DNA of 64,000 nt from Parasediminibacterium sp046546515 (GTDB lineage Bacteria; Bacteroidota; Bacteroidia; Chitinophagales; Chitinophagaceae): contig NZ_JBKHKJ010000008.1 in the NCBI RefSeq assembly GCF_046546515.1, forward strand, positions 62,001 to 126,000. The letters run 5' to 3'. Shown here in pieces: positions 1-8,227 of the stretch (the first letter of the stretch is position 1; every line of letters starts with the position of its first letter). The translations under genes were made by a program, and so were the position numbers. Under the pieces are notes generated by a model that was not told where the DNA came from, made no database searches, and saw only the letters and a program-made list of their open reading frames with translations.

Positions 1-596
1 TTTGCTGCCAATACCTCGCGGATAGATGCGTGCATTTCTTGTGCTTGTGCACTGCTTGCTGTTTTGCCAGTGCCTATGGCCCAGATAGGCTCGTAAGCAA
101 TAACAATTTTTGCAACTTCCTCTGCCGAAAGGTGGAACAAACTTTCTTCTAATTGAGTAGCCACATAGGCATTTTGCGTCTCTGCTTCCCTTATTGCCAA
201 AGGCTCGCCGCAGCAAAAAATAGGGGTAATATTGTATGCGAGGGCAATATTTACTTTTTCAGCTAAAAAAGCATTGCTTTCTGCAAAATATTCTCTGCGT
301 TCGGAGTGGCCAAGCACTACATAGCTAATACCGATAGACCGCAATATTTCCACAGAAATCTCGCCCGTATAGGCACCAGATTTTTTGCTGTAGCAGTTTT
401 GGGCTGCTGCCTGCAAATAGGGGTTGCCACTTAGTTTTTCCTTAGCCAGCATCAGGTAAGGGGCAGGTACGGCAAACACGGCAATTTTATTTTCATTTAC
501 GGTTAATGGGGCTGCTGCAAAAGCATCTAAAAGGCTGTTTGCCTGTTCTAAAGTGCCATTCATTTTCCAGTTGGCAGCTACAATTTGTTTACGCAT
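1..596 (-). CDS. tpiA: Triose-phosphate isomerase, C-terminus cut by window edge
   Basis: Interconverts dihydroxyacetone phosphate and glyceraldehyde 3-phosphate in the cytoplasm (glycolysis and gluconeogenesis). The 198 visible residues hold the family landmarks: N9 and K11 in AANWKMNG, the catalytic His97 in VVLGHSERR, and the catalytic Glu169 in AYEPIWAIGTG. The start ATG at 594-596 gives the canonical N-terminus MRKQIVAANWKM. Roughly the last 50 residues of a normal 250-residue enzyme, including the phosphate-gripping glycines, lie beyond base 1. It is the most downstream of three minus-strand genes (isoprenoid-fold enzyme, GlmU-like, tpiA), but a 200-base gap with an inverted repeat separates it from the GlmU-like gene, so co-transcription is uncertain. 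Identification is secure. Confidence 0.97.
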   Translation of the reverse strand, partial: MRKQIVAANWKMNGTLEQANSLLDAFAAAPLTVNENKIAVFAVPAPYLMLAKEKLSGNPYLQAAAQNCYSKKSGAYTGEISVEILRSIGISYVVLGHSERREYFAESNAFLAEKVNIALAYNITPIFCCGEPLAIREAETQNAYVATQLEESLFHLSAEEVAKIVIAYEPIWAIGTGKTASSAQAQEMHASIREVLAA

Positions 597-630
597 GGGT
601 TTGTTTTATTTAGAAATTAAGAATTATTTG

Positions 631-769
631 CAACAAAGGCAGGAAAACACTAAGAAGCACAAAGAAAAGAAGTTTAAAGGGGATTGAATACAATACAGGA
701 GCTTCTTTTTCTTTTCTTCTCTTCTCTTTATTTCCTTAGTGCCACTTTGAGTCTTTGAACCTTTGTGGC
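631..769. repeat. CACAAAGGCAC-type inverted repeat
   Basis: An arm reading roughly caacaaaggcag...cactaag at 631-665 is matched in inverted orientation by cttagtgccactttgag...cctttgtggc at 734-769. It fills the gap between the tpiA start and the end of the GlmU-like gene and could fold as a long imperfect hairpin. Related arms occur in many other gaps of the window. Confidence 0.7.
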
Positions 770-795
770 TAAATTATCTTGATAATAGTAATAAA

Positions 796-1959
796 TTATT
801 CGCCTATTTCATCAAAGATATATTTCAGCACTTCAATTTCAGTATCCCCCAATGCCTGGTGCTTCATTTTTTTCCAGTTGGCAATATCGATAAGGGCTTT
901 TTCAAACAGGTATTTGTCTTTTACGCCCCAGCTAAAATGGTTGATGAATTTGGGTACCAACCCAGCCTCAAACACATTGCAGCAAACACCTATTACTGAA
1001 CCCGTGTTGATGCAGCTATTGATGGCAGACCTGCTGTAATCGCCCATGAGCAAGCCACATTTTTGCCCTGCCTCTATATATCCGTTTGCTGCAAAGTTCC
1101 AAATATGTACTTCGCCGCCTGTATTTTTAATATTGCTGTTGCTGCTGCCTGCCCCGAAATTGCACCATTCACCTATTACGCTGTCGCCTAGGTAGCCATC
1201 ATGTGCCTTGTTGCTATTGCCTTGCATCACCACGTTTTTTATCTCGCCACCCCCTACGCAGTTGGGGCCAAGGGTAGTAGCCCCATATATTTTGCTGCCC
1301 ATTTTTAATAGCGAATTTTCCCCTAATACAAAAGGGCCACGGATAAGGCAGCCTTCCATTAGGGAGGCATTTTTGCCAATATAAATGGGCCCAGAACTGG
1401 CATTCAGTGTGCAGCATTCCATTGTTACCCCTTCTTCCAGAAAAACTTGGTCTGGGTTGATTACTTGGTTTGAAAGCGGTAAAGGCTGGGAGGTGCGGTT
1501 AGTAGTAAGCAAAGCAAAATCTGCCCGTATAAAACCATCGTTCCATTGAAAAATCTGGTGGGCGTGTTCTAAGCGCTTTACCTGCACTTGTTTGGTTTTG
1601 ACAGCAAACCAGTGTAAAGTATTGTTAATGTCAAAAACGTTTGCTGGTTGGTTGCTTTTGCCAGCTACCAGCCCTTTTTCATCTACTATGGCTTCATTAA
1701 GCTGTAAGTTTTGAATGTCTAGCAACAATTCGTCTGTTATCTGCACGGTACTGTCTATCCAAATGTGTTCTTCTAGCGGTATTGTTTCATACAGTGGCAT
1801 CAGGTAGTTTTCTGTATGGATATATACTTTTTGCCCAGTAACCAATTTCCATCTTTCTTGTATGGTCAATACACCCATCCGCAGGCCTGCAATTGCTTTT
1901 GTAGCAGCAAGGGGGAAGAATTGCTTGCGGTCTTTATTGTCGAACAATACGATGGGCAT
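796..1959 (-). CDS. GlmU-like sugar nucleotidyltransferase/acetyltransferase, Bacteroidota type
   Basis: A 387-residue protein resembling the Bacteroidota alternative GlmU family, proposed to take part in UDP-N-acetylglucosamine synthesis for peptidoglycan and glycans. The N-terminal part (about 1-190) has the degenerate pyrophosphorylase-like start MPIVLFDNKDRKQFFPL and GLRMGVLTIQERW. The C-terminal part (about 195-345) is a left-handed beta-helix of hexapeptide repeats with small and branched residues, and includes GGGEIKNVVMQGNSNKAHDG and GEWCNFGAGSSNSN. Those asparagine-rich turns resemble the acetyltransferase active region. The ATG is at 1957-1959. It follows the isoprenoid-fold gene by 49 bases on the same strand, so the two are probably co-transcribed. 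The family assignment is firm; the exact substrate is inferred. Confidence 0.85.
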   Translation of the reverse strand: MPIVLFDNKDRKQFFPLAATKAIAGLRMGVLTIQERWKLVTGQKVYIHTENYLMPLYETIPLEEHIWIDSTVQITDELLLDIQNLQLNEAIVDEKGLVAGKSNQPANVFDINNTLHWFAVKTKQVQVKRLEHAHQIFQWNDGFIRADFALLTTNRTSQPLPLSNQVINPDQVFLEEGVTMECCTLNASSGPIYIGKNASLMEGCLIRGPFVLGENSLLKMGSKIYGATTLGPNCVGGGEIKNVVMQGNSNKAHDGYLGDSVIGEWCNFGAGSSNSNIKNTGGEVHIWNFAANGYIEAGQKCGLLMGDYSRSAINSCINTGSVIGVCCNVFEAGLVPKFINHFSWGVKDKYLFEKALIDIANWKKMKHQALGDTEIEVLKYIFDEIGE

Positions 1960-2008
1960 ATATTATTTTTTACTTTTTCTTAGTGCTACTTTGAGCCTTC
2001 GTGTTAAT

Positions 2009-2998
2009 TTACAATTTTGCCAGCAAAATGGCATATTTCACTGTCCTTAGCCTATTGCGCCAAAAGCTCATGTCTGTAATCAAATCGCTGCGATCTACCT
2101 GTTGCCAATCAATAGGTTTAGGGTACTTTTTATCAATGGCCTGCAAATGTTCTATTGCCACTAGGCCAAAAGCATGTATGCAGGCCATCCGCCTTATGGT
2201 GTTCTTTTTAAATTTTGTCGGGGCATTGCAAGTCATGATGTCCTGGTTCAGCTGGCGACAGGCATTCAGGAAAATTTCCTTGGCCTGTGCCATGGATGCT
2301 GCTTTTCTTATATAGGTATAACCGCCATCGAGTATGTCTTTTCTTGCATCAAAAGCATCGTTTACCAACTGGCCAACCAGCCCACTTTGATAGATAAACT
2401 GCTTTTCTTTCTCTGTCCAGCCCTCGTCCATGATACTTGCCCAAAGCAAAGAACTATTGCCACATTTTTCCTCTGAAATGTGCAGTACTTCCTCCAGCGT
2501 AATCGTACTTTCCAGTTGCTTTGCCGATACCACTTGCCAGTCTATTGCTAGTTTTAAACTGTTTTTGTAAAACGGTGTTGGGGTAAATATTGCTTTCAAG
2601 GCATCGTCCATTGCCATGAAAACCTCCATCTTTGGTGTCCTTTCGGCCACGGGCAGTTTTTTCTCGAAAATTTCCTGCAATTTCTGTTTGCCCCATCTTT
2701 CTTCATCAATAAAATCGTCGTACAAAGTAGCCCAAACGCTTATAAACGCAAGGCGTTTGGTTTCAAGCAGGGTAAGTTTCCGGTTTTTGATGGTTAAATA
2801 GTTTTCGCAGTTGACCACATGGTTGAACAGAGGGTAGTAGAACTTTATTTTTTGTGCTTCCCTTTTATTGGGGTGGTAATTGAATGCAGTACATGCGGCA
2901 TCTACTTTTGGCAGTAAAAAAGATTTTATAAAGGAAAGCTGGCGGTAAATGCGGAAGCAGTACCCTAGCGAATAATACAATAACTGCAAGTAGTTCAT
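2009..2998 (-). CDS. Class I isoprenoid-synthase-fold enzyme
   Basis: A 329-residue, probably all-helical protein with the two metal-binding signatures of class I terpenoid synthases. An aspartate-rich motif, DDFIDE, sits at residues 94-99, and a second motif, NDAFDARKD, at 213-221 resembles the ND-type Mg-diphosphate site. No signal peptide is evident. The family includes polyprenyl synthases, squalene/phytoene synthases and terpene cyclases; this one matches none clearly and its substrate is unknown. It is the first gene of a minus-strand run with the GlmU-like gene 49 bases downstream, which hints weakly at lipid-carrier or envelope metabolism. The start MNYLQLLYYSLGY is the only ATG fitting the frame's beginning. 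Confidence 0.7.
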   Translation of the reverse strand: MNYLQLLYYSLGYCFRIYRQLSFIKSFLLPKVDAACTAFNYHPNKREAQKIKFYYPLFNHVVNCENYLTIKNRKLTLLETKRLAFISVWATLYDDFIDEERWGKQKLQEIFEKKLPVAERTPKMEVFMAMDDALKAIFTPTPFYKNSLKLAIDWQVVSAKQLESTITLEEVLHISEEKCGNSSLLWASIMDEGWTEKEKQFIYQSGLVGQLVNDAFDARKDILDGGYTYIRKAASMAQAKEIFLNACRQLNQDIMTCNAPTKFKKNTIRRMACIHAFGLVAIEHLQAIDKKYPKPIDWQQVDRSDLITDMSFWRNRLRTVKYAILLAKL

Positions 2999-3221
2999 TG
3001 CCGCAAAATAAAGAAAAATGCTTACCCAGTAAGCACCTTATAAAACAAGGCGTATAATTACTTTAGGGGTACTAGGCTTTTATAATGGGGTTTCGACCAT
3101 TTTGAAGTTTGGCAACCATTAGCGATTTCTTTTTTTCGCTTAAAACTATGGGCGTATCTGCCTATATGGTAAATAAATGCCTAGTAGCAGCAAACCCAAA
3201 AATTCAATATAAATTGCATCC

Positions 3222-3821
3222 ATGTTTACAGGAATTATAGAATGCATCGGCATTGTGGAAGCTATTGAAAACAAAGGCTCGAATGTTACTTTTTGGGTAT
3301 CGTCGCCTATAGCTGCAGAATTGAAAATAGACCAAAGCGTTAGCCATAGTGGCGTATGCCTTACAGTAGAAGCTATAAAAGATGGGCTGCACGAAGTAAC
3401 GGCTATTGACGAAACCTTAAAGAAAACCAACCTTGGCAGCTGGGCAATTGGCACACTGGTAAACCTAGAAAGGTGCATGCAAATGAATGGCCGCTTGGAT
3501 GGGCATATTGTGCAAGGCCATGTGGATGCAACTGCAACTTGTATTAAAAAACTGGTGTTGGAAGGTAGTTGGGAATATACGTTTCAATTCCCCCGGTCGT
3601 TTGCCCATTTAGTTATAGAAAAGGGTTCTGTTTCTGTAAATGGCACTAGCCTTACTTGTTTTAATGTAACGGATACTACGTTTACCGTGGCCATTATCCC
3701 CTACACTTTCCAGCATACCAATATGAAGGAATTAGAAGCTGGGCATTTGGTAAATATTGAATTTGATATTATTGGTAAATATATCAGCCGCATGGCCAGC
3801 TTGAAGAAAGGAGAGTTGTAA
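3222..3821 (+). CDS. ribE: Riboflavin synthase, alpha chain
   Basis: Converts two 6,7-dimethyl-8-ribityllumazine molecules into riboflavin plus a pyrimidine, the last step of vitamin B2 synthesis. The 199-residue length is typical. The N-terminus MFTGIIECIG is the family hallmark, and two similar lumazine-binding beta-barrel halves follow (about 1-95 and 96-190), each with a G-x-V-N-L-E-R/GSVSVNGTSLT type segment. The upstream 220 bases show no FMN riboswitch that I can recognise. It stands alone on the plus strand, divergent from the isoprenoid-fold gene and convergent with the clpX locus. Confidence 0.97.
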   Translation: MFTGIIECIGIVEAIENKGSNVTFWVSSPIAAELKIDQSVSHSGVCLTVEAIKDGLHEVTAIDETLKKTNLGSWAIGTLVNLERCMQMNGRLDGHIVQGHVDATATCIKKLVLEGSWEYTFQFPRSFAHLVIEKGSVSVNGTSLTCFNVTDTTFTVAIIPYTFQHTNMKELEAGHLVNIEFDIIGKYISRMASLKKGEL

Positions 3822-3830
3822 TAATTTATT

Positions 3831-3954
3831 GCCACAAAGGCACTAAAACTCAAAGTGGCACTAAGAAAAAGAGAAAGGAGAAAAAATTTCATACTTTGAA
3901 TTTTCCTCCCCCCTTAAAACTTTGTGCCTCTTTTTGTCTTAGTGCCTTTGTGGC
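3831..3954. repeat. CACAAAGGCAC-type inverted repeat
   Basis: gccacaaaggcactaaaactc (3831-3851) is mirrored by gtcttagtgcctttgtggc (3936-3954), giving an imperfect hairpin of about 124 bases between the convergent ribE and clpX loci. It may work as a bidirectional transcript end. Same family as 631-769. Confidence 0.75.
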
Positions 3955-3975
3955 AAATTGCCTAAATTGGAATTG

Positions 3976-4125
3976 TTATTTGCCTTTGTCGAAAATCTTA
4001 TCTACTGCGCCAGACAACATTGGGAATTTCTTTTTTACAAAAGTTGCAATAGTAGCAACTGCTTTAGTAGCTTGCTCGGGTGTAAGCCCTGCTTCTGCAA
4101 CCAATTTGTCTATTAATTCATTCAT
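3976..4125 (-). CDS. Small 49-residue protein downstream of clpX
   Basis: Reading the minus strand from ATG at 4123-4125 to TAA at 3976-3978 gives MNELIDKLVAEAGLTPEQAT followed by KAVATIATFVKKKFPMLSGA and VDKIFDKGK. It looks like a real soluble helical microprotein: an amphipathic LIDKLVAEAGLTPEQA helix, a second helix with FVKKKFP, and high lysine at the end. The LTPEQATKAV turn and the helical pattern resemble small helical domains seen in stress-related proteins, but I cannot name a family. It lies 61 bases after clpX on the same strand and could be the last gene of the clp transcript. It is shorter than usual ORF cut-offs and easily missed. Confidence 0.7.
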   Translation of the reverse strand: MNELIDKLVAEAGLTPEQATKAVATIATFVKKKFPMLSGAVDKIFDKGK

Positions 4126-4147
4126 CTTTTTTCTGTTAATTCTTTTT

Positions 4148-4175
4148 AATTCAAAATTTAAAACTTAAAATTCAA
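4148..4175. repeat. 7-bp tandem array (AAYTYAA)4
   Basis: Four heptamers, AATTCAA, AATTTAA, AACTTAA, AATTCAA, lie 11 bases beyond the clpX stop codon. A nearly identical array follows clpP1 at 6299-6326. Confidence 0.8.
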
Positions 4176-4186
4176 AATAACTTGTC

Positions 4187-5443
4187 TTAAGCTACTTTCA
4201 ACAAGCTCAACTTGCTCTTGTTGAACTTGCCTTCTGCATAGTCTAAACTAATATGCAACTTGTTTTCACCAGTACCTGGCAATTCAAACATGGCATCGGT
4301 AAGTATGCCTTCGCATATACTACGCAAGCCCCTTGCGCCTAATTTGTATTCCAAGGCTTTTTCTACCATGAAATGATACACTTCTTCATCAAAAGTCAAG
4401 GCAATGCCCTCAAAATCGAACAAGCGTTGGTATTGTTTTATCAAGGAATTTTTAGGCTCTGTTAAAATAGTACGCAAAGTGGCTGCATCCAATGGGTTTA
4501 GGTAAGTAACAATAGGCAAACGACCGAGCAATTCAGGTATCAGCCCAAACTTTTTAAGGTCTTGCGCATTGATAAACTGTAGCAGGTTTTTTTTCTGGTA
4601 CTCTTGGGTTTCTTTGTTTACATTAAAACCAATTGCATTTGTGTTTACCCTGCGGGCTATTACTTTGTCTATGCCGTCGAAAGCACCGCCGCAAATGAAT
4701 AGGATGTTCTTGGTATCTAGTTTTATCATTTTTTGCTCGGGGTGCTTGCGACCACCTTGAGGGGGTACAAGTACTTCTGTACCTTCTAGCATCTTTAACA
4801 GCCCTTGCTGCACGCCTTCGCCGCTTACATCACGGGTAATGGATGGGTTGTCGCCTTTGCGGGCAATTTTGTCAATTTCATCCACATACACAATGCCACG
4901 CTCTGCAGCTGCTACGTCATAATTGCAGTTTTGCAACAAACGGGTCAGCATACTTTCCACATCTTCGCCTACATAGCCAGCTTCAGTAAACACTGTGGCA
5001 TCTACTATAGCAAAAGGCACGTTTAGCAAGCGTGCAATACTTTTGGCAAGCAAGGTTTTGCCTGTGCCTGTTTCGCCCACCATCACAATGTTGCTTTTTT
5101 CAATTTCTACATCGTCTGCCTGTGGCTTTTGGTTGATGCGTTTAAAGTGGTTGTAAACCGCCACTGTTATTACTTTCTTGGCATCGTCTTGCCCAATGAT
5201 GTATTCATCAAGGAATTTCTTTATCTCGAAAGGCTTGCGGATGTTCAATTTAAAATTGCTTGGCAAATTGGCAGTTGCTGCTGCTGGTGGTTCTTGCTTC
5301 AATCCAAGTTCCTGTGTGATGATGTCCTGTGCGTGCTCCACGCAATTTTCGCAGATATGTCCCTCCTGCCCCGCAATCAGGATTTTTACTTCATCCCGGC
5401 CACGGCCGCAAAATGAACAATGCAAATGAGTTTGTTTGGGCAT
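4187..5443 (-). CDS. clpX: ATP-dependent Clp protease ATP-binding subunit ClpX
   Basis: Hexameric AAA+ unfoldase that feeds substrates into ClpP in the cytoplasm. At 418 residues it is of usual length. In order: an N-terminal four-cysteine zinc-binding domain (CSFCGRGR...CENC, residues 9-35), Walker A GETGTGKT, the pore loop GYVGED, Walker B with DEID, and the ClpP-docking IGF tripeptide in NAIGFNV, followed by the C-terminal small domain. The start MPKQTHLHCSFC fits the family. A rho-independent terminator lies between it and the upstream clpP2, so clpX may be partly or wholly expressed from its own promoter. A 49-residue protein follows. Confidence 0.98.
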   Translation of the reverse strand: MPKQTHLHCSFCGRGRDEVKILIAGQEGHICENCVEHAQDIITQELGLKQEPPAAATANLPSNFKLNIRKPFEIKKFLDEYIIGQDDAKKVITVAVYNHFKRINQKPQADDVEIEKSNIVMVGETGTGKTLLAKSIARLLNVPFAIVDATVFTEAGYVGEDVESMLTRLLQNCNYDVAAAERGIVYVDEIDKIARKGDNPSITRDVSGEGVQQGLLKMLEGTEVLVPPQGGRKHPEQKMIKLDTKNILFICGGAFDGIDKVIARRVNTNAIGFNVNKETQEYQKKNLLQFINAQDLKKFGLIPELLGRLPIVTYLNPLDAATLRTILTEPKNSLIKQYQRLFDFEGIALTFDEEVYHFMVEKALEYKLGARGLRSICEGILTDAMFELPGTGENKLHISLDYAEGKFNKSKLSLLKVA

Positions 5444-5516
5444 TTTTTTTAATAATTTTTTTTAAAAAGATAAAAATCTTAATTTTTAATTAAGGATAAT
5501 CATTGGCTGTAAGACA

Positions 5517-5552
5517 AAAATACACGCTACATTTTAATATAGCGTGTATTTT
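5517..5552 (-). terminator. Rho-independent terminator between clpP2 and clpX
   Basis: A perfect 13-bp stem (AAAATACACGCTA against TAGCGTGTATTTT) with a 10-base loop. Read on the minus strand it is followed by a short T run. It sits 25 bases after the clpP2 stop and 73 bases before clpX, so read-through into clpX should be limited. Confidence 0.75.
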
Positions 5553-5577
5553 GTTGGTAAGATGCATATTTCAGCCC

Positions 5578-6210
5578 TTACAATTTGTCTACTATGCCAT
5601 CTACTATGCCGTAGGCAACTGCCTCGGTGGCGTTCATCCAATAGTCCCTGTCAAAGTCCTGCATTACCTGCTCCACGGTTTTTCCACAGTTATCGGCCAA
5701 TATTTTTGCGCCTAGTTCCTTGGTTTTCCGTATTTGCTCGGCATGTATTTCTATGTCTGCGCTGGTAGCCTGGAAATGGCCGCCAATGCTTGGTTGGTGT
5801 ATCATTACCTCGCCATGAGGGTATATAAAACGCTTGCCTTTTGTGCCAACACTTAGCAAAATAGAACCCATGCTTGCTGCCAACCCCATGCAAATGGTGC
5901 TTACTGGGCTTGAAATAAGCTGCATCGTATCATACATTACCATGCCGCTAGTTACCACGCCGCCCGGGCTGTTGATATACAATTTTATTTCTTCCCCTGG
6001 CTTGTCGGCTTCCAGCAATAATAGCTTAGAAACCACTTCCCTTGCGCTTTTGTCGTCCACCACGCCCCATAGGTAAATTGCCCTTTTTTCAAAGAACATT
6101 TTTTCCATTTTCTTCATCACGCCCGGCCCAATGGGTTCTGGCTTGTTGTCGTTTTTTTCTTCTTCCTCGTCATCCATCAAAAATGGATTTTTATATATCG
6201 ATTGTATCAT
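5578..6210 (-). CDS. clpP: ATP-dependent Clp protease proteolytic subunit, second paralogue
   Basis: Serine peptidase subunit that forms the degradation chamber docked by ClpX. The 210 residues contain the catalytic triad Ser113 (LAASMGS), His138 (MIHQPS) and Asp189 (DFDRDYW). The N-terminal 40 residues are unusual, with an acidic run DDEEEEKNDNKPEP before the fold begins at KRAIYLWG. This may be a propeptide or an altered axial loop. A second clpP lies immediately upstream on the same strand with a different N-terminus, so mixed ClpP1P2 rings are possible by analogy with other two-ClpP bacteria. The start is ATG at 6208-6210, just after a 7-bp repeat array. Confidence 0.95.
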   Translation of the reverse strand: MIQSIYKNPFLMDDEEEEKNDNKPEPIGPGVMKKMEKMFFEKRAIYLWGVVDDKSAREVVSKLLLLEADKPGEEIKLYINSPGGVVTSGMVMYDTMQLISSPVSTICMGLAASMGSILLSVGTKGKRFIYPHGEVMIHQPSIGGHFQATSADIEIHAEQIRKTKELGAKILADNCGKTVEQVMQDFDRDYWMNATEAVAYGIVDGIVDKL

Positions 6211-6212
6211 TA

Positions 6213-6240
6213 ATAATTGATAATTGATAATTAATAATTG
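6213..6240. repeat. 7-bp tandem array (ATAATTG)4
   Basis: ATAATTG, ATAATTG, ATAATTA, ATAATTG lie directly upstream of the clpP2 start codon, in the place where a leader or translation-initiation region should be. Confidence 0.8.
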
Positions 6241-6298
6241 GCAATTCTAACTACATAAGTTTTAAAACCCTTGCAGATACAATTCCTTTGATTTTTTT

Positions 6299-6326
6299 AA
6301 TTCAAAATTTAAAACTTAAAATTCAA
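6299..6326. repeat. 7-bp tandem array (AAYTYAA)4
   Basis: AATTCAA, AATTTAA, AACTTAA, AATTCAA begin two bases after the clpP1 stop codon. The array matches that at 4148-4175 downstream of clpX. Confidence 0.8.
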
Positions 6327-6328
6327 AA

Positions 6329-7027
6329 TTATTTCAAAGCAGCCGCTTTTCTTGGGTTGATGAACAATACTTCATCTACAAAGCCATATTCCTTGGCTTC
6401 GGCAGAGGTGAGCCAGTAGTCACGGTCGCTATCTTTTGCTATTTCATCTACCGTTTTGCCAGTATGCAATGCGGTAATCTCGTACAACTCGTACTTCAAT
6501 TTTTTTATTTCCCTTGCGGTAATTTCAATGTCGGTTGCTTGGCCACCAATGCCGCCACTTGGCTGGTGCATCATTATGCGGCTATGTTTCAAGGCAGTAC
6601 GCTTGCCTTTTACGCCAGCACAAAGTAACACTTGTCCCATACTTGCAGCTATGCCAGTGCAAATAGTACTAACATCTGGGCTTATAAACTGCATGGTATC
6701 ATACACCCCTAAACCTGCATAAACGCTTCCACCGGGGCTGTTGATATACATTTGTATATCACGTGTGCGGTCAACGCTTTCCATGAATAACAACTGAGCA
6801 GTAATAATATTTCCCACATAGTCGTTGATGCCTTCTCCCAAGAAAATAATCCTGTCCATCATCAAGCGGCTGAATACGTCCATCTGGGCAATATTCATCG
6901 GCCGTTCTTCTATAATGTATGGGGTGAGGCTGGTGGGGTTAAAGTGGCTTTGGTAGTTGTGCAAGGTAGCACTGCTGATGCCCTTGTGTTTTACAGCGTA
7001 CTGCTGAAATTCTTTTCCAATATTCAT
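6329..7027 (-). CDS. clpP: ATP-dependent Clp protease proteolytic subunit, first paralogue
   Basis: A 232-residue ClpP with triad Ser129 (IAASMGQ), His154 (MMHQPSGG) and Asp203 (DSDRDYW). The core is canonical (MYINSPGGSVYAGLGVYDTM, GIGGQATDIEI). The N-terminal extension of about 40 residues before YIIEERPM could be a cleaved propeptide. It is the first gene of the clp run on the minus strand. The intergenic spacing to clpP2 is 118 bases and contains two 7-bp arrays, with no terminator that I can see. The two paralogues differ clearly in sequence, so this is an old duplication. Confidence 0.96.
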   Translation of the reverse strand: MNIGKEFQQYAVKHKGISSATLHNYQSHFNPTSLTPYIIEERPMNIAQMDVFSRLMMDRIIFLGEGINDYVGNIITAQLLFMESVDRTRDIQMYINSPGGSVYAGLGVYDTMQFISPDVSTICTGIAASMGQVLLCAGVKGKRTALKHSRIMMHQPSGGIGGQATDIEITAREIKKLKYELYEITALHTGKTVDEIAKDSDRDYWLTSAEAKEYGFVDEVLFINPRKAAALK

Positions 7028-7118
7028 TTGCTATTTTTTATGCGTTCGATTTATATATCCTTTCTAGGATACGGCAATTCTTTTCAAAATCTGTGCAAAT
7101 AAATATATGCGACAAAAA

Positions 7119-7216
7119 GTCATAAGTGGTAAGTGGTAAGTCGTAAGTGGCAAGTAATAGGAAGTAAACATCTCTTTTACTTACCACTTACGACTTACCA
7201 CTTATGACTTATGACT
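7119..7216. repeat. Inverted pair of 7-bp arrays (GTMRTAA type)
   Basis: A left arm of heptamers GTCATAA, GTGGTAA, GTGGTAA, GTCGTAA, GTGGCAA (7119-7153) faces a right arm reading ACTTACC, ACTTACG, ACTTACC, ACTTATG, ACTTATG (about 7179-7215). The arms are close to reverse complements, so a long hairpin can form between the porP-like stop codon and clpP1. It may act as a transcript end for the porP-like gene. Confidence 0.8.
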
Positions 7217-7219
7217 TTT

Positions 7220-8227
7220 TTAAAATTTCGGGCATTTGATAGGCCTATCTGTGTCTGAGTGGTAGGTGTAAACAAGCGATAGCTCTATGCCGCCTTGTTT
7301 GCCACTAGCTGTTTTTAAAGAAGAAGTATTTACATCGTAGGTGATGCCCATGCGCACATCGCTAAATTCCAAACCCAAATAAGGTATCAAAGCATCGTGA
7401 AAACGTAGCCAGCTACCCACATACAAGCTTGTTGGGCGGTCTTCATCTGGGTTGGCTATCAACTGCACTGCCCCACCTATTACAGTTTCGCTGGCACCGC
7501 CTTGGAAGGTTTGAATGCCGCTTACGTGTATGTTAGCAGCAGGCCCCATGGCAAAATAGCCACCTGCATGTACAGTGGCTCTTGGATTGATGGTATATTT
7601 TTCGCCCCCAAATTGTTGTGTAGGCTTGTTGATATGGTACACGCTAATCCCGCCATAAAAATTATTTTTTTCGCTAGTGTTGCCGCTAAATAGTACACCG
7701 GCATTCATGTCAAAATAATGCGAAGATAGTGAGCTGCCTGAACCGAGAAATTCAGCTGTTGAACCTGAAAATCCTATAGAAGTTAGCTGGTCTCCAAATT
7801 TAAGGTCAGAAACATTAATATAAGTGTTGGAATATGTGCCTTGCAAACCTACGCTCAATTGTGAAAAACCATCATCATCCAACCCCTTGTGGTATGCTGT
7901 TGATAGGCTAAAATAGCTGGCATTTACAGCACCAGCAGCACTTTTGTCGCTTAAAAAAACTGCGCCTAGCCCCCAATTATCGTTGCTTGGTATGATATGC
8001 TCTCCAATATGGAAATCAACAGCACCTGTAGTGGTAATAAAAGCATTGTTGATACTAGGCCATTGGTTCCTGTAATTGCCCGTTAGCCGTACGGAGCCGT
8101 CAAATTTACCCGTCAAGGCTGGGTTCAATGTCATGGGCGATGAAAAGAATTGCGAGTAATGCGGATCCTGAGCATTTCCCAGTGCACAAATAGCCAGGAA
8201 ACATATAACGGTAAATATTTTTCTCAT
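7220..8227 (-). CDS. PorP/SprF family T9SS outer-membrane protein
   Basis: A 335-residue beta-barrel protein of the PorP/SprF family, which anchors T9SS machinery or adhesins in the outer membrane and is often linked to gliding or cell-surface proteins. The start MRKIFTVICFLAICALGNAQ gives a clean signal peptide cut after NAQ; an ATG 27 codons upstream would add an untypical soluble leader and was not chosen. The mature part opens with the family signature DPHYSQFFSSPMTLNPALTG and continues with alternating amphipathic strands and YRNQWP. The usual neighbour, a large T9SS adhesin with repeats, is not adjacent, so the partner is unknown. Confidence 0.9.
   Translation of the reverse strand: MRKIFTVICFLAICALGNAQDPHYSQFFSSPMTLNPALTGKFDGSVRLTGNYRNQWPSINNAFITTTGAVDFHIGEHIIPSNDNWGLGAVFLSDKSAAGAVNASYFSLSTAYHKGLDDDGFSQLSVGLQGTYSNTYINVSDLKFGDQLTSIGFSGSTAEFLGSGSSLSSHYFDMNAGVLFSGNTSEKNNFYGGISVYHINKPTQQFGGEKYTINPRATVHAGGYFAMGPAANIHVSGIQTFQGGASETVIGGAVQLIANPDEDRPTSLYVGSWLRFHDALIPYLGLEFSDVRMGITYDVNTSSLKTASGKQGGIELSLVYTYHSDTDRPIKCPKF

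Noticed and set aside
3001..3221. An FMN riboswitch ahead of riboflavin synthase
   Set aside because: None of the conserved RFN-element blocks are visible; only a small GCTTAC/GTAAGC hairpin is present.
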